Source: Thermaceae bacterium
GTDB taxonomy: Bacteria; Deinococcota; Deinococci; Deinococcales; Marinithermaceae
Assembly: GCA_015490435.1 (NCBI GenBank)
Contig: WFXV01000202.1
Span: forward strand, 1 to 5,431
Reading direction: 5' to 3'
Length of the DNA stretch: 5,431 nucleotides
The notes under the pieces were generated by a model. That model saw only the letters and a program-made list of their open reading frames with translations, searched no databases and was not told the origin of the DNA. Below, one piece after another: positions 1-5,431 of the stretch; within the stretch, counting starts at the first letter, position 1, and the number at the start of each line of letters is the position of its first letter. The translations under genes were made by a program, and so were the position numbers.

Positions 1-246
1 CGAGACCAGCCGCCCGAGCACCTTTAGCGCGTGGTCCCGGCAGTGGGGGCAGCGGTAGTTGGAAAACTCCACCACCGTGTAAGGGGCGTCGGCGCGGCCC
101 AGGACGATGTGGGCCTTCAGGGTCGGGGTGGGGTTTTCGATCGTGGTCTCGGGCTGCGGGGGCGGCGTGCGCTTGCCGTAGAGGTAGATCCCTCCGATCA
201 GCAAGACGGCAACGACCGCGATGATCGCAAAGATCGCTCGCTGCAT
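1..246 (-). CDS. Membrane-anchored DsbA-family thiol:disulfide protein (N-terminal 82 residues; cut by window edge)
   Basis: This minus-strand frame opens with ATG at 246-244 and stays open to the window edge, giving the first 82 residues. Residues 4-23 are a hydrophobic segment preceded by one Arg and followed by Gly-Lys-Arg. This looks like an uncleaved N-terminal anchor that places the rest outside the cytoplasm. A Pro-rich linker (about 28-42) leads into the start of a thioredoxin fold. There, VVEFSNYRCPHC (58-69) is the usual beta-strand and CxxC active site of the DsbA-like Thioredoxin_4 family, with cysteines 66 and 69. Members of the family oxidise or isomerise disulfides in exported proteins. 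The gene starts 32 bp after the ligase stop on the same strand, so the two are probably co-transcribed. A GGGAGGG run 12 nt upstream and an AAGGGG run 1 nt upstream of ATG are the only ribosome-site candidates, and neither is ideally spaced. The family call is firm. Whether it acts as oxidase or reductase cannot be told from this part. Confidence 0.88.
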   Translation of the reverse strand, partial: MQRAIFAIIAVVAVLLIGGIYLYGKRTPPPQPETTIENPTPTLKAHIVLGRADAPYTVVEFSNYRCPHCRDHALKVLGRLVS

Positions 247-278
247 ACCCCTTCTTTACCCTCCCTCAAGATGAGAAG

Positions 279-1994
279 CTACTTCCACTGGAGCCTGTAG
301 AGCTCGACCACCTCGTCGGAGGTGGTGGCCTCCTCAGGACTCTTGTCGTCGCGGTAGCGGAGGAAGCGCGGGAAGCGGAGCGCAAGCCCCCGCCCCTCCT
401 TGACCTTGCCGTAGGCGCAGGTGTGGTTGGGGCTTAAGGTGATCTCCTGGGCCTCCACCTCGATCACGAGTCCCGGCTCGAACCAGACGTCGGGCTCGAG
501 GAAGGCCCAGACCCGGGGCGCGGGCCCCTCGCGGCGCAGGGGGTCGAGCCGGGCGGGGAGGATCTTCTGCAGGTCTTCGTCGGTGAAGCCGGAGCCCACC
601 TTGGTCACGGTCTCGAAGCGGTCCTCCTCGGGGTTGTAGCTGGCCACCAGGAGCGAACCGTAAGTCCCGCTCCGACGCCCCCGGCCCCACCAGGCCCCGA
701 CCACCACCAAGTCGAGGGTGTCGGCCAGGCGGCCGCCGGCTGCCCGCTTGAACTTGACCCACTTGAAGCCGCGCTTGCCGGCCTCGTAGTTCCCGTCGGG
801 CCGCTTGCACATGAGCCCCTCGTCGCCGACCTCGAGGGCCTCGTCGAAGAAGGCCTCGAGCTCCTCCGCGCTCTCGATCCAGCGGCGCTCGCTGGGCTCG
901 AAGCGATCGGTCTTGGGGACGAAGGCCTCGAGCCGCTCCCGGCGCTCGACCAGGGGGAGGTCGATCAGGGCCTCCCCGTCGAGGTAGAGCAACTCGAAGA
1001 CGAAGGCCTTCACCGGGTACTTCTCGATGAGCTCCCGGGAAAGGTGCTTCACCTTCCGGTTCAGGACGAACTGGAAGGGCAGGAGCTCGCCGGTGTCGGG
1101 GTCGTAGACAACTGCCTCGGCCTCGAGGATGTAGGGCTTTTTGAGGTGGGCGCGGAAGGCCTTGAGCAGGTCAGGGTACTGGTGGGTGATGTTTTCGATC
1201 CGACGGGAGTAGACCCAAAACTGCTCGCCGTCGAAGTGGACCTGGATCCGCTCGCCGTCGTACTTGTACTCGGCGATGTGCCGGCCGAGCTTCTTCATGA
1301 TCGCTTCGGCGTTGGGGAGCCGCTCGGCCAGCATCATGCGGATCGGCTTGCCTACCTGCACCCGCACGTTTTGAAGCGCCTCCTCGCCCTTTAGCGCGAG
1401 CTCAGCGACGTAGGCGAGGTCGGAGGTGAGGTTGTAAGCGCGCTCGAGCATGGGGCGCTTCGCGCGGTCGCCCAGGACCGCCTGGGCCAGGGCGTCGAGG
1501 ATCGTGGCCTCCCCCACCCCGAGCCGGAGCCGACCGGTGACGATCCGGAGGATGTAGACCGCCTCCAGGGGGCTCGCCTGTTTGAGAAGACGGGAAAGCC
1601 GCTCGCGCTTCCTGAGCTGGGAGCCGGGACCCGCGTCCTTGGCGAGGGCGAGGAGCTCCTCAAAGACCTCGAGGAGGGGAAGCCCGCCCTCCTGGTCCGG
1701 GAGCAGCTCCTGGGCGGCGTGCCCCACGTCGCCGAGCTCCCGCACCCGGCGCCAGACCTCGGCCTCGTCGGCGCCCACCGCGAGGGCGAGGGCCTTGGCC
1801 GCCTCCTTTTCGGCGACGCCGAACTCGAGCCCCAAAAACTCCGGCGCCACCCGCCCGGTGAGCAAAAGGACCGCCTTGGGCAGCTCCTCGGGCTCGAGCT
1901 CGGAAAAGAGCTCGGAGAGCATGCGAATGATCTCGAGCCGGCCGCTCTCGGCCTCGATCTTCGCCAGGTACTCGGCGAAACGTTTGAAGGTCAT
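279..1994 (-). CDS. lig: ATP-dependent DNA ligase, archaeal/LigB-like three-domain type (571 aa)
   Basis: The enzyme seals nicks in duplex DNA using ATP through a ligase-AMP intermediate. The full three-domain layout is visible: an N-terminal helical DNA-binding domain (about 1-210), a nucleotidyltransferase domain (about 215-420) and a C-terminal OB-fold (about 425-571). Motif I is KYDGER at 244-249, so Lys244 is the residue expected to be adenylated. Motif III is around YILEAEAVVYD (288-298), IIIa is FVFELLYLDG (331-340), IV is EGLMCK (392-397) and V is WVKFK (412-416). The C-terminal RFPRFLRYRDDKSPEEATT stretch (540-558) is the typical end of archaeal ligases. Length and completeness fit a working enzyme. 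It is not the NAD-dependent LigA that normally serves bacterial replication, and it lacks the polymerase and nuclease parts of LigD, so a repair role is likely (inference). The ATG at 1994-1992 fits the start of the domain. It is divergent from tsaB, with only 25 bp between the two start codons. Confidence 0.95.
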   Translation of the reverse strand: MTFKRFAEYLAKIEAESGRLEIIRMLSELFSELEPEELPKAVLLLTGRVAPEFLGLEFGVAEKEAAKALALAVGADEAEVWRRVRELGDVGHAAQELLPDQEGGLPLLEVFEELLALAKDAGPGSQLRKRERLSRLLKQASPLEAVYILRIVTGRLRLGVGEATILDALAQAVLGDRAKRPMLERAYNLTSDLAYVAELALKGEEALQNVRVQVGKPIRMMLAERLPNAEAIMKKLGRHIAEYKYDGERIQVHFDGEQFWVYSRRIENITHQYPDLLKAFRAHLKKPYILEAEAVVYDPDTGELLPFQFVLNRKVKHLSRELIEKYPVKAFVFELLYLDGEALIDLPLVERRERLEAFVPKTDRFEPSERRWIESAEELEAFFDEALEVGDEGLMCKRPDGNYEAGKRGFKWVKFKRAAGGRLADTLDLVVVGAWWGRGRRSGTYGSLLVASYNPEEDRFETVTKVGSGFTDEDLQKILPARLDPLRREGPAPRVWAFLEPDVWFEPGLVIEVEAQEITLSPNHTCAYGKVKEGRGLALRFPRFLRYRDDKSPEEATTSDEVVELYRLQWK

Positions 1995-2019
1995 GCCCTC
2001 ACTTTATAGCCTTAAAGGC
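1995..2019. promoter_or_regulatory. 25-bp divergent promoter region shared by lig (leftward) and tsaB (rightward)
   Basis: The whole gap between the two start codons is 25 bp and is AT-rich compared with its surroundings (CTTTATAGCCTTAAAGG at 2002-2018). Leftward, TATAAA (2008-2003) ends 8 nt before the lig ATG and could be its -10 box; no good -35 is seen for it. Rightward, TTGAAG (1984-1989, inside the first lig codons) and TAGCCT (2007-2012) are spaced 17 bp apart, and the latter ends 7 nt before the tsaB GTG. TATAGC (2005-2010) is an alternative -10. Both arrangements would start the transcript at or almost at the start codon, that is, leaderless or nearly so. The two -10 candidates overlap, so the promoters may compete. 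This comes from motif reading only. Confidence 0.5.
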
Positions 2020-2541
2020 GTGCGCGTCCTCGCCGTCGACACCGCCACCCCCTACCTGGTCCTCGGCACCCAAGAGGCCGAGCTCGCCCTCAGGGCCGAG
2101 CGCCGCCACAACGAGCTGCTCGTCCCCACGCTCATGCGTTTTCTCGAGCGGGCCGGGCTTGCCCTTAGGGAGCTCGAAGGGGTGGTGGCCGGCCAGGGGC
2201 CGGGCTCCTACACCGGGCTCCGGGTGGGGCTCGCCTTCGCCCAGGGCCTAGCCCGCGCCCTCGGGGTGCCCTTCGTGGGGGTGGACACCCTCGCCGGGGT
2301 CGCCGCCCGGTTCGGCGGGCGGGTCGCGGTGGGCCTCACCGCCCGGAACCAGCTCGTCTACGCCGCGCTCTACGACGGGGAGGAGCGGGTGCGGGGACCT
2401 GAGAAGCTCGCCACCGAGGCCTTCTTCTCCCTTGCGCCCTGCCGGGCCCTCGACGCGCCCCCCTCCGGCCGCGCCCTGGCCCGGCTCGGGTCACGCGCCC
2501 TCGCCCAGGGCGCGCGCGGTTTTCACGCCCACTACCTCTAG
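2020..2541 (+). CDS. tsaB: TsaB, tRNA threonylcarbamoyladenosine (t6A) biosynthesis protein (173 aa, short form)
   Basis: TsaB is the inactive ASKHA-fold partner of TsaD. With TsaD and TsaE it transfers the threonylcarbamoyl group to A37 of tRNAs reading ANN codons, in the cytoplasm. Family signatures are clear: VLAVDTATPY near the N-terminus (3-12), the single His in RRHNELLVP (28-36), the glycine-rich GQGPGSYTGLRVG (58-70) followed by LAFAQGLARALGVP, then VGVDTLAG (87-94) and the LVYAALYDGEE segment (112-122). The metal-binding HxxxH of TsaD is absent, as expected for TsaB. I chose GTG at 2020 because it places the conserved first strand (MRVLAVDTA) at the N-terminus. The ATG at 1993 would add nine unconserved residues and overlap the lig start. 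At 173 residues it is shorter than most relatives (about 200-230); the missing part is C-terminal. A stop (TAG) follows HYL cleanly, with no sign of a frameshift. Confidence 0.92.
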   Translation: MRVLAVDTATPYLVLGTQEAELALRAERRHNELLVPTLMRFLERAGLALRELEGVVAGQGPGSYTGLRVGLAFAQGLARALGVPFVGVDTLAGVAARFGGRVAVGLTARNQLVYAALYDGEERVRGPEKLATEAFFSLAPCRALDAPPSGRALARLGSRALAQGARGFHAHYL

Positions 2542-2564
2542 CCCCTGCTAGAATCGAGGGGCTA
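2539..2564 (+). repeat. Perfect 8-bp inverted repeat enclosing the -10 box and ribosome site of the next gene
   Basis: TAGCCCCT (2539-2546) and AGGGGCTA (2557-2564) are perfect inverted copies separated by 10 nt. The left arm includes the tsaB stop codon. The right arm includes most of the GAGGGG ribosome-site candidate and the A of the next gene's ATG. In RNA this would be a GC-rich hairpin that buries the start region of the downstream gene on read-through transcripts. In DNA it could be an operator. There is no T-run after it, so it is not a standard intrinsic terminator. Confidence 0.55.
2549..2563 (+). promoter_or_regulatory. Candidate -10 box (TAGAAT) and GAGGGG ribosome site for the exported-protein gene
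   Basis: TAGAAT (2549-2554) matches the TANNNT form of a -10 element and lies 9 nt before the ATG at 2564, so a transcript from it would have almost no leader. GAGGGG (2556-2561) sits only 2 nt before the ATG, too close for ordinary Shine-Dalgarno spacing. No convincing -35 is found; TTTCAC at 2521-2526 would need a 22-bp spacer. The gene can also be read from the tsaB transcript. Confidence 0.4.
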
Positions 2565-4117
2565 TGAAGAAGCGGTTCCAAGTCCTATTCCTGCTCGTGC
2601 TCTTGCTCGCGCCGGCCTGGGCCGCGAGCCTACCCGCGATGTCGCCGAAGGGCGCCGTCTTCACCCTCTACCTCCGGAACCTCGCGGTCAAGAAGGCCTT
2701 CTTCGTGGATTTTCAGGCCGAGCTCGAACGCCTCAAACTCACCGCCGACGACTTGATCGCACTCTTCGGCGGCGAGGAGGTGGACGCGAAGACCCGGGAG
2801 GAGATCGCCCGCTTCCTCAAGTTCATGAGCCTGGACGCGATCGGCCAGGAAGGGCTCCTAGCCGTCTACCCCGACGGCAGCTTCCTGGCCCTGGCCCGCC
2901 CCTCGGCCAGCGCCGCCCCGGCCTTCTTCGAGGAGCTTAGGAAAACCCTCGGTGAGACCGAGGCCTACCGCGGCTGGAACCTCAAGCGGTTCAGCCAGGA
3001 AGGCGACGACTACGAGCTCGTCGCCGGCTACCGCGACGGCACCGCCGTGATCGCGGGCTTCCCCGCGGGCGGTGCGCCCCTGGCCCTGGGCTTCTTCGAG
3101 GGCAACGTGGAAAGGGGCCTCGAGCTCGCGCTCGGCGGCGACCTCGTGCTCCAAATCGACTTCCCGCCCCTCGCCGCCCTGGCCCAGCCCTACCTGGCCG
3201 GGGAGGACGTCCCTGAACGCTTGCTCGGCCTGATCCGCACCCCTAAGCGCTACGCCAGCACGCTCACCATTGTCAAGGAAGGCGTCGAGGGGCGGAGCGT
3301 CTTCGCCCTGGACCGGGGCGCCGATCCCGAGCTCGCCGGCCTCTTCCTCAAAGACTGCCGCCCCTGGCCCCTCGCCGACTTCCCCCAGGCCGACGGGGTG
3401 AGCAGCTACTGCTTCCCGCTGCCTGAGCTTGCCCGCTACCTAAACGCGCTCCTCGCCGACCTGGACGTCGAGTTCGAGCTCGACCTCGAGGCCTTCGGCG
3501 ACCGCGTCGCCCTGGTCTCGCTGGCGGTGCCCGGCCAGGACCCCGCGCTCGCCCTGCAAAAACCGCTCGGGGACCTGCTCCTCTACCTCGAGGCCAAGGA
3601 CGACCTCACCGCCGAGACCACGCTCTTGACCTGGCTCCAGGTGCTGGCCGCGAGCAGCACCCCCGAGGGCGAGGGCGGGTTCCAGGTGGAGCGCTACCAG
3701 GTGGGCCCCTACAAGGGCAAGCGGATCACGCTGGGGCTTGGGCAACCGGTCTTCCTCTTCAACCTCGGCGACCGGCTGGTGCTCGCCACCAGCGAGGCCG
3801 CGGCCCAGGCCCTCGCCCGGCCCAAGCTCGGCGAGGACCCCACCTTCCAGCGCTGGGCCCCCCGCTACCCCAAGGACGTGGTCATGCTGAGCTACAGCAA
3901 CGCCGGCCCCGCGCTTAAGCTCGCCGGCGAACAGCTCGCGGCCACCACCCCGATGTTCGCCCAGAACCCCGAGGACCTCCAGGCGATGATGGAGTTCAGC
4001 AAGCGGATGGCCCAGTTCTTCGCCTTCCTCGGCGAACGGGTCGGGGTCGGGATCGGCTACACCCGGATCGAGGGCGAGAAACGGGTGAGCTACGGGCTTA
4101 CGGAGGTGCGCTGGTAA
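2564..4117 (+). CDS. Exported protein of unknown function, possibly DUF3352-like (517 aa)
   Basis: I do not recognise this gene with certainty. The first 20 residues are a classic Sec signal peptide: basic KKR, a Leu/Val-rich core (7-16) and an AWA cleavage site (18-20) followed by ASLP, so the mature protein should be periplasmic or surface-exposed. There is no lipobox cysteine and no later strong membrane segment. The mature chain mixes amphipathic helices with short beta strands. Two stretches look alike in order and content (about 97-210 and 337-455): strand plus acidic turn, helix, Tyr/Arg-rich strands, then GDRLVLATSEAAAQAL-like or matching strand-helix elements, and DLVLQIDFPPLAALA versus DVVMLSYSNAGPALKLA. 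This pattern resembles DUF3352-type secreted proteins (low confidence). The chain has only two cysteines, 265 and 283, plausibly a disulfide. The gene begins 22 bp after tsaB and its end overlaps the BatA-like gene, which suggests an operon. ATG 2564 is chosen because it gives the complete signal peptide. Confidence 0.85.
   Translation: MKKRFQVLFLLVLLLAPAWAASLPAMSPKGAVFTLYLRNLAVKKAFFVDFQAELERLKLTADDLIALFGGEEVDAKTREEIARFLKFMSLDAIGQEGLLAVYPDGSFLALARPSASAAPAFFEELRKTLGETEAYRGWNLKRFSQEGDDYELVAGYRDGTAVIAGFPAGGAPLALGFFEGNVERGLELALGGDLVLQIDFPPLAALAQPYLAGEDVPERLLGLIRTPKRYASTLTIVKEGVEGRSVFALDRGADPELAGLFLKDCRPWPLADFPQADGVSSYCFPLPELARYLNALLADLDVEFELDLEAFGDRVALVSLAVPGQDPALALQKPLGDLLLYLEAKDDLTAETTLLTWLQVLAASSTPEGEGGFQVERYQVGPYKGKRITLGLGQPVFLFNLGDRLVLATSEAAAQALARPKLGEDPTFQRWAPRYPKDVVMLSYSNAGPALKLAGEQLAATTPMFAQNPEDLQAMMEFSKRMAQFFAFLGERVGVGIGYTRIEGEKRVSYGLTEVRW
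4102..4106 (+). promoter_or_regulatory. GGAGG ribosome binding site for the BatA-like gene, inside the end of the upstream gene
   Basis: GGAGG (4102-4106) is the strongest Shine-Dalgarno match in the window. It lies 4 nt before CTG 4111, 7 nt before GTA 4114 and 10 nt before ACG 4117. It shows that translation of the next reading frame is meant to start here, even though no ATG, GTG or TTG follows in the right frame. Its position inside the last codons of the exported-protein gene points to coupled translation. Confidence 0.6.
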
Positions 4118-5431
4118 CGTTTTCTAATCCTTCCTGGCTTTGGCTTTTCCTCATCCTGCCGCCGCTCCTTTTCTGGCTCTCGCGGCGGCGGGCCCCCCGG
4201 CGGGTTCGGCTCGCCGGGGTCTTCCTTTGGCGACGCGCCGGCGCCGCCCGGGCCCGGCTGCGCCCGCGGGCCCTGCTCTTGCCGCTGGCGGGGGCACTGG
4301 CGGTGCTCGCCCTCGCCGATCCCCGGCTCCCCTCCCCGCCCCAAAGCCTGGTGGTGGTGCTCGACGCCAGCGCCTCGATGGCCGCCGGAGAACGCTGGCA
4401 AAGGGCGAAGGCCCGCGCCCAGGCGCTGCTCCGCAAGGTCCCCCGGGCGGCGGCGGTGCGGGCGGGGCTTAGGCCCGAGATCCTCGGCCCCGGGACGGGA
4501 AGGGAAATCGCTTCCGCCCTCGAGCGCTGGCGGCCGGGGGACGCCGGGCTCGACGTCGCCGCCGCCCTCGCCGCCGCGGGCGAGGTCCTGCCCGGGGCGC
4601 CGGTGGTCTGGATCGGGGACCGCGACCCCGGACCCCCCGCCGCCTTCTATCCGGTGGGCGGCGGCGAGGAAAACGCCGGGATCACCCGCCTCACCGAGGA
4701 CTTCCTCGCCGTCGGCCGCAGCGGAAACGGGCCCGCGATCCGGCGGGTGCGGGTGGACGGAGAGGTCCACGAGCTCGCGCTTCCCGCCCGGGGCTTTCGC
4801 ACCCTCCGGCTTCCCCCGAAGCGCCGGCACGAGGCCCGCCTCCTCGAGGAGGACGCCCTCGCCCTGGACGACGCCAGCACCTACCTCCGCGCCCGGCCTC
4901 GGGTCGTCCTGGAGGCGAGACACCCGGCGCTCGCGCGGCTGCTCGCGCTCCTCGGCGCGCGCCCGGACCGCGCCGGCGCGCTCGCGATCCGCGTCGAGAC
5001 CCCGCGGGAGCCGCCCGAGCGCCCCACCCTCTTTTTCGCCCCGGGCGCCCTGGGGGAAGCCCCGGTCGCCGACCGCGAGGCCGGACACCCCTTCCTGCTC
5101 GGAGCCGCCCTGCTCGGGGAACGGCTCGCGGTCCCCCCGCCGCCGGGGGCGGGGTTTTCCCCGCTGGCGGTGGACGACGCCGGCCGCGGGCTCCTCTGGT
5201 CCGACGGCGAAAGCCTCTACCTGCCGCCGCTCGAGACGCTGGTGGACCGGCCCTTCTTCCCGGTCCTGGTCTATAACTTCTTCGCCCCCCACCTGCGCGA
5301 GGCGAAGCCGCTCGGAACCGACGGGGTCCTGGTCCCGAAGGGTCCCTACGTGCTGGAAAACCCCGAGGAGACCCTGCTCGACCGCCCGCCCCCGGCGCGC
5401 CCCCTGGAGGCGGGCACGCGGAGCCTCGCCC
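4111..5431 (+). CDS. BatA-like membrane protein with two N-terminal TM segments and a VWA domain (partial; non-standard start)
   Basis: The frame is open from 3919 to the window end without a stop. It gives 440 residues if counted from CTG 4111. FSNPSWLWLFLILPP followed by an Arg-rich turn is the typical opening of the BatA / double-transmembrane N-terminal domain, with TM1 at about 9-24 and TM2 at about 54-69. SLVVVLDASASM then starts a von Willebrand A domain with a DxSxS metal-site motif (Asp85, Ser87, Ser89). The domain runs to the VVWIGD strand ending at about 170. A beta-rich region follows, with the ALALDDAS element (249-256) usual in this family. Such proteins sit in the inner membrane with the VWA domain outside, often near MoxR ATPases and DUF58 proteins, in envelope or stress functions that are poorly known. 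The usual MIDAS threonine seems missing (DAGLD at 144-148). The start is uncertain: no ATG, GTG or TTG occurs in frame between 3919 and TTG 4279, which would lose TM1. CTG 4111 or GTA 4114, behind GGAGG, are the likely sites. It overlaps the upstream stop by up to 7 nt. Confidence 0.85.
   Translation, partial: MVTFSNPSWLWLFLILPPLLFWLSRRRAPRRVRLAGVFLWRRAGAARARLRPRALLLPLAGALAVLALADPRLPSPPQSLVVVLDASASMAAGERWQRAKARAQALLRKVPRAAAVRAGLRPEILGPGTGREIASALERWRPGDAGLDVAAALAAAGEVLPGAPVVWIGDRDPGPPAAFYPVGGGEENAGITRLTEDFLAVGRSGNGPAIRRVRVDGEVHELALPARGFRTLRLPPKRRHEARLLEEDALALDDASTYLRARPRVVLEARHPALARLLALLGARPDRAGALAIRVETPREPPERPTLFFAPGALGEAPVADREAGHPFLLGAALLGERLAVPPPPGAGFSPLAVDDAGRGLLWSDGESLYLPPLETLVDRPFFPVLVYNFFAPHLREAKPLGTDGVLVPKGPYVLENPEETLLDRPPPARPLEAGTRSLA

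Noticed and set aside
31..300. A plus-strand 89-codon frame over the DsbA-like gene.
   Set aside because: The opposite strand encodes an anchor and a CPHC thioredoxin motif, while this frame gives a Gly/Asp/Arg-rich chain without features.
334..810. A minus-strand 158-codon frame inside the ligase gene in another frame.
   Set aside because: It is an Arg/Pro/Gly-rich shadow of the ligase, which has all its catalytic motifs in the main frame.
1582..2019. An upstream extension of the tsaB frame starting at ATG 1582.
   Set aside because: The added residues are a Ser/Arg-rich antisense of the ligase with no similarity to TsaB. The conserved TsaB N-terminus begins at GTG 2020.
2539..2564. The inverted repeat after tsaB as a rho-independent terminator.
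   Set aside because: There is no T-run after the stem, and its right arm runs into the start codon of the next gene, so a start-region hairpin or operator is more likely.
279..3600. Frequent GAGCTC and CTCGAG hexamers across the window as possible regulatory or uptake motifs.
   Set aside because: They follow from Glu-Leu and Leu-Glu codon pairs (GAG, CTC) in GC-rich genes and occur inside coding frames, so no separate role is supported.
3440..3745. A minus-strand 101-codon frame opposite the exported protein.
   Set aside because: It lacks a ribosome site and any recognisable feature. The plus-strand frame has a signal peptide and consistent codon use.
4090..5292. A 400-codon open frame on the minus strand opposite the BatA-like gene.
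   Set aside because: Its product is a Gly/Arg/Glu/Pro-rich chain with no domain, signal or ribosome site. The plus strand over the same span encodes a recognisable BatA/VWA protein. Long antisense frames are expected in GC-rich coding DNA.

Overview
The window is GC-rich bacterial DNA with tightly packed genes and long spurious ORFs in the opposite frames. It carries a bacterial-type TsaB, Sec-type signal sequences, a DsbA-like thioredoxin-fold protein and a BatA/von Willebrand A membrane protein, so the host is a bacterium. An archaeal-type ATP-dependent DNA ligase, the codon use and the near-leaderless gene starts together suggest a thermophile, perhaps of the Deinococcus-Thermus group (Thermaceae such as Oceanithermus or Marinithermus). 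That placement is an inference from general resemblance, not a demonstrated match.

Layout: the window has two divergent gene blocks that meet at about position 2000. Leftward (minus strand) are the ligase gene (279-1994) and, 32 bp behind it, the first 82 codons of a membrane-anchored DsbA-family protein with a CPHC active site (1-246, cut by the window edge). Rightward (plus strand) are a short tsaB (2020-2541), an exported protein of unknown function (2564-4117), and a BatA-like protein with two membrane segments and a VWA domain (about 4111 to the window end, incomplete). The divergent promoter region between lig and tsaB is only 25 bp. The tsaB-exported protein gap is 22 bp, and the last two genes overlap by a few bases.

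Functionally the block is mixed. The ligase joins DNA nicks in the cytoplasm. TsaB is part of the t6A tRNA modification machinery. The DsbA-like, exported and BatA-like proteins act at or outside the membrane. Nothing in the sequence shows that these genes form one pathway. The plus-strand genes are probably co-transcribed at least in part, and the exported protein and the VWA protein look translationally coupled. No RNA gene, mobile element, CRISPR array or long repeat was seen. No gene-free stretch exceeds 32 bp.

The points most worth a second look are: the VWA gene has no ATG, GTG or TTG start where its conserved N-terminus begins; an 8-bp perfect inverted repeat encloses the -10 box, Shine-Dalgarno and start codon region of the exported protein; gene starts show G-rich motifs directly against the start codon; and the exported protein seems to hold two related halves. 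I did not find convincing evidence of a wholly new multi-gene system.
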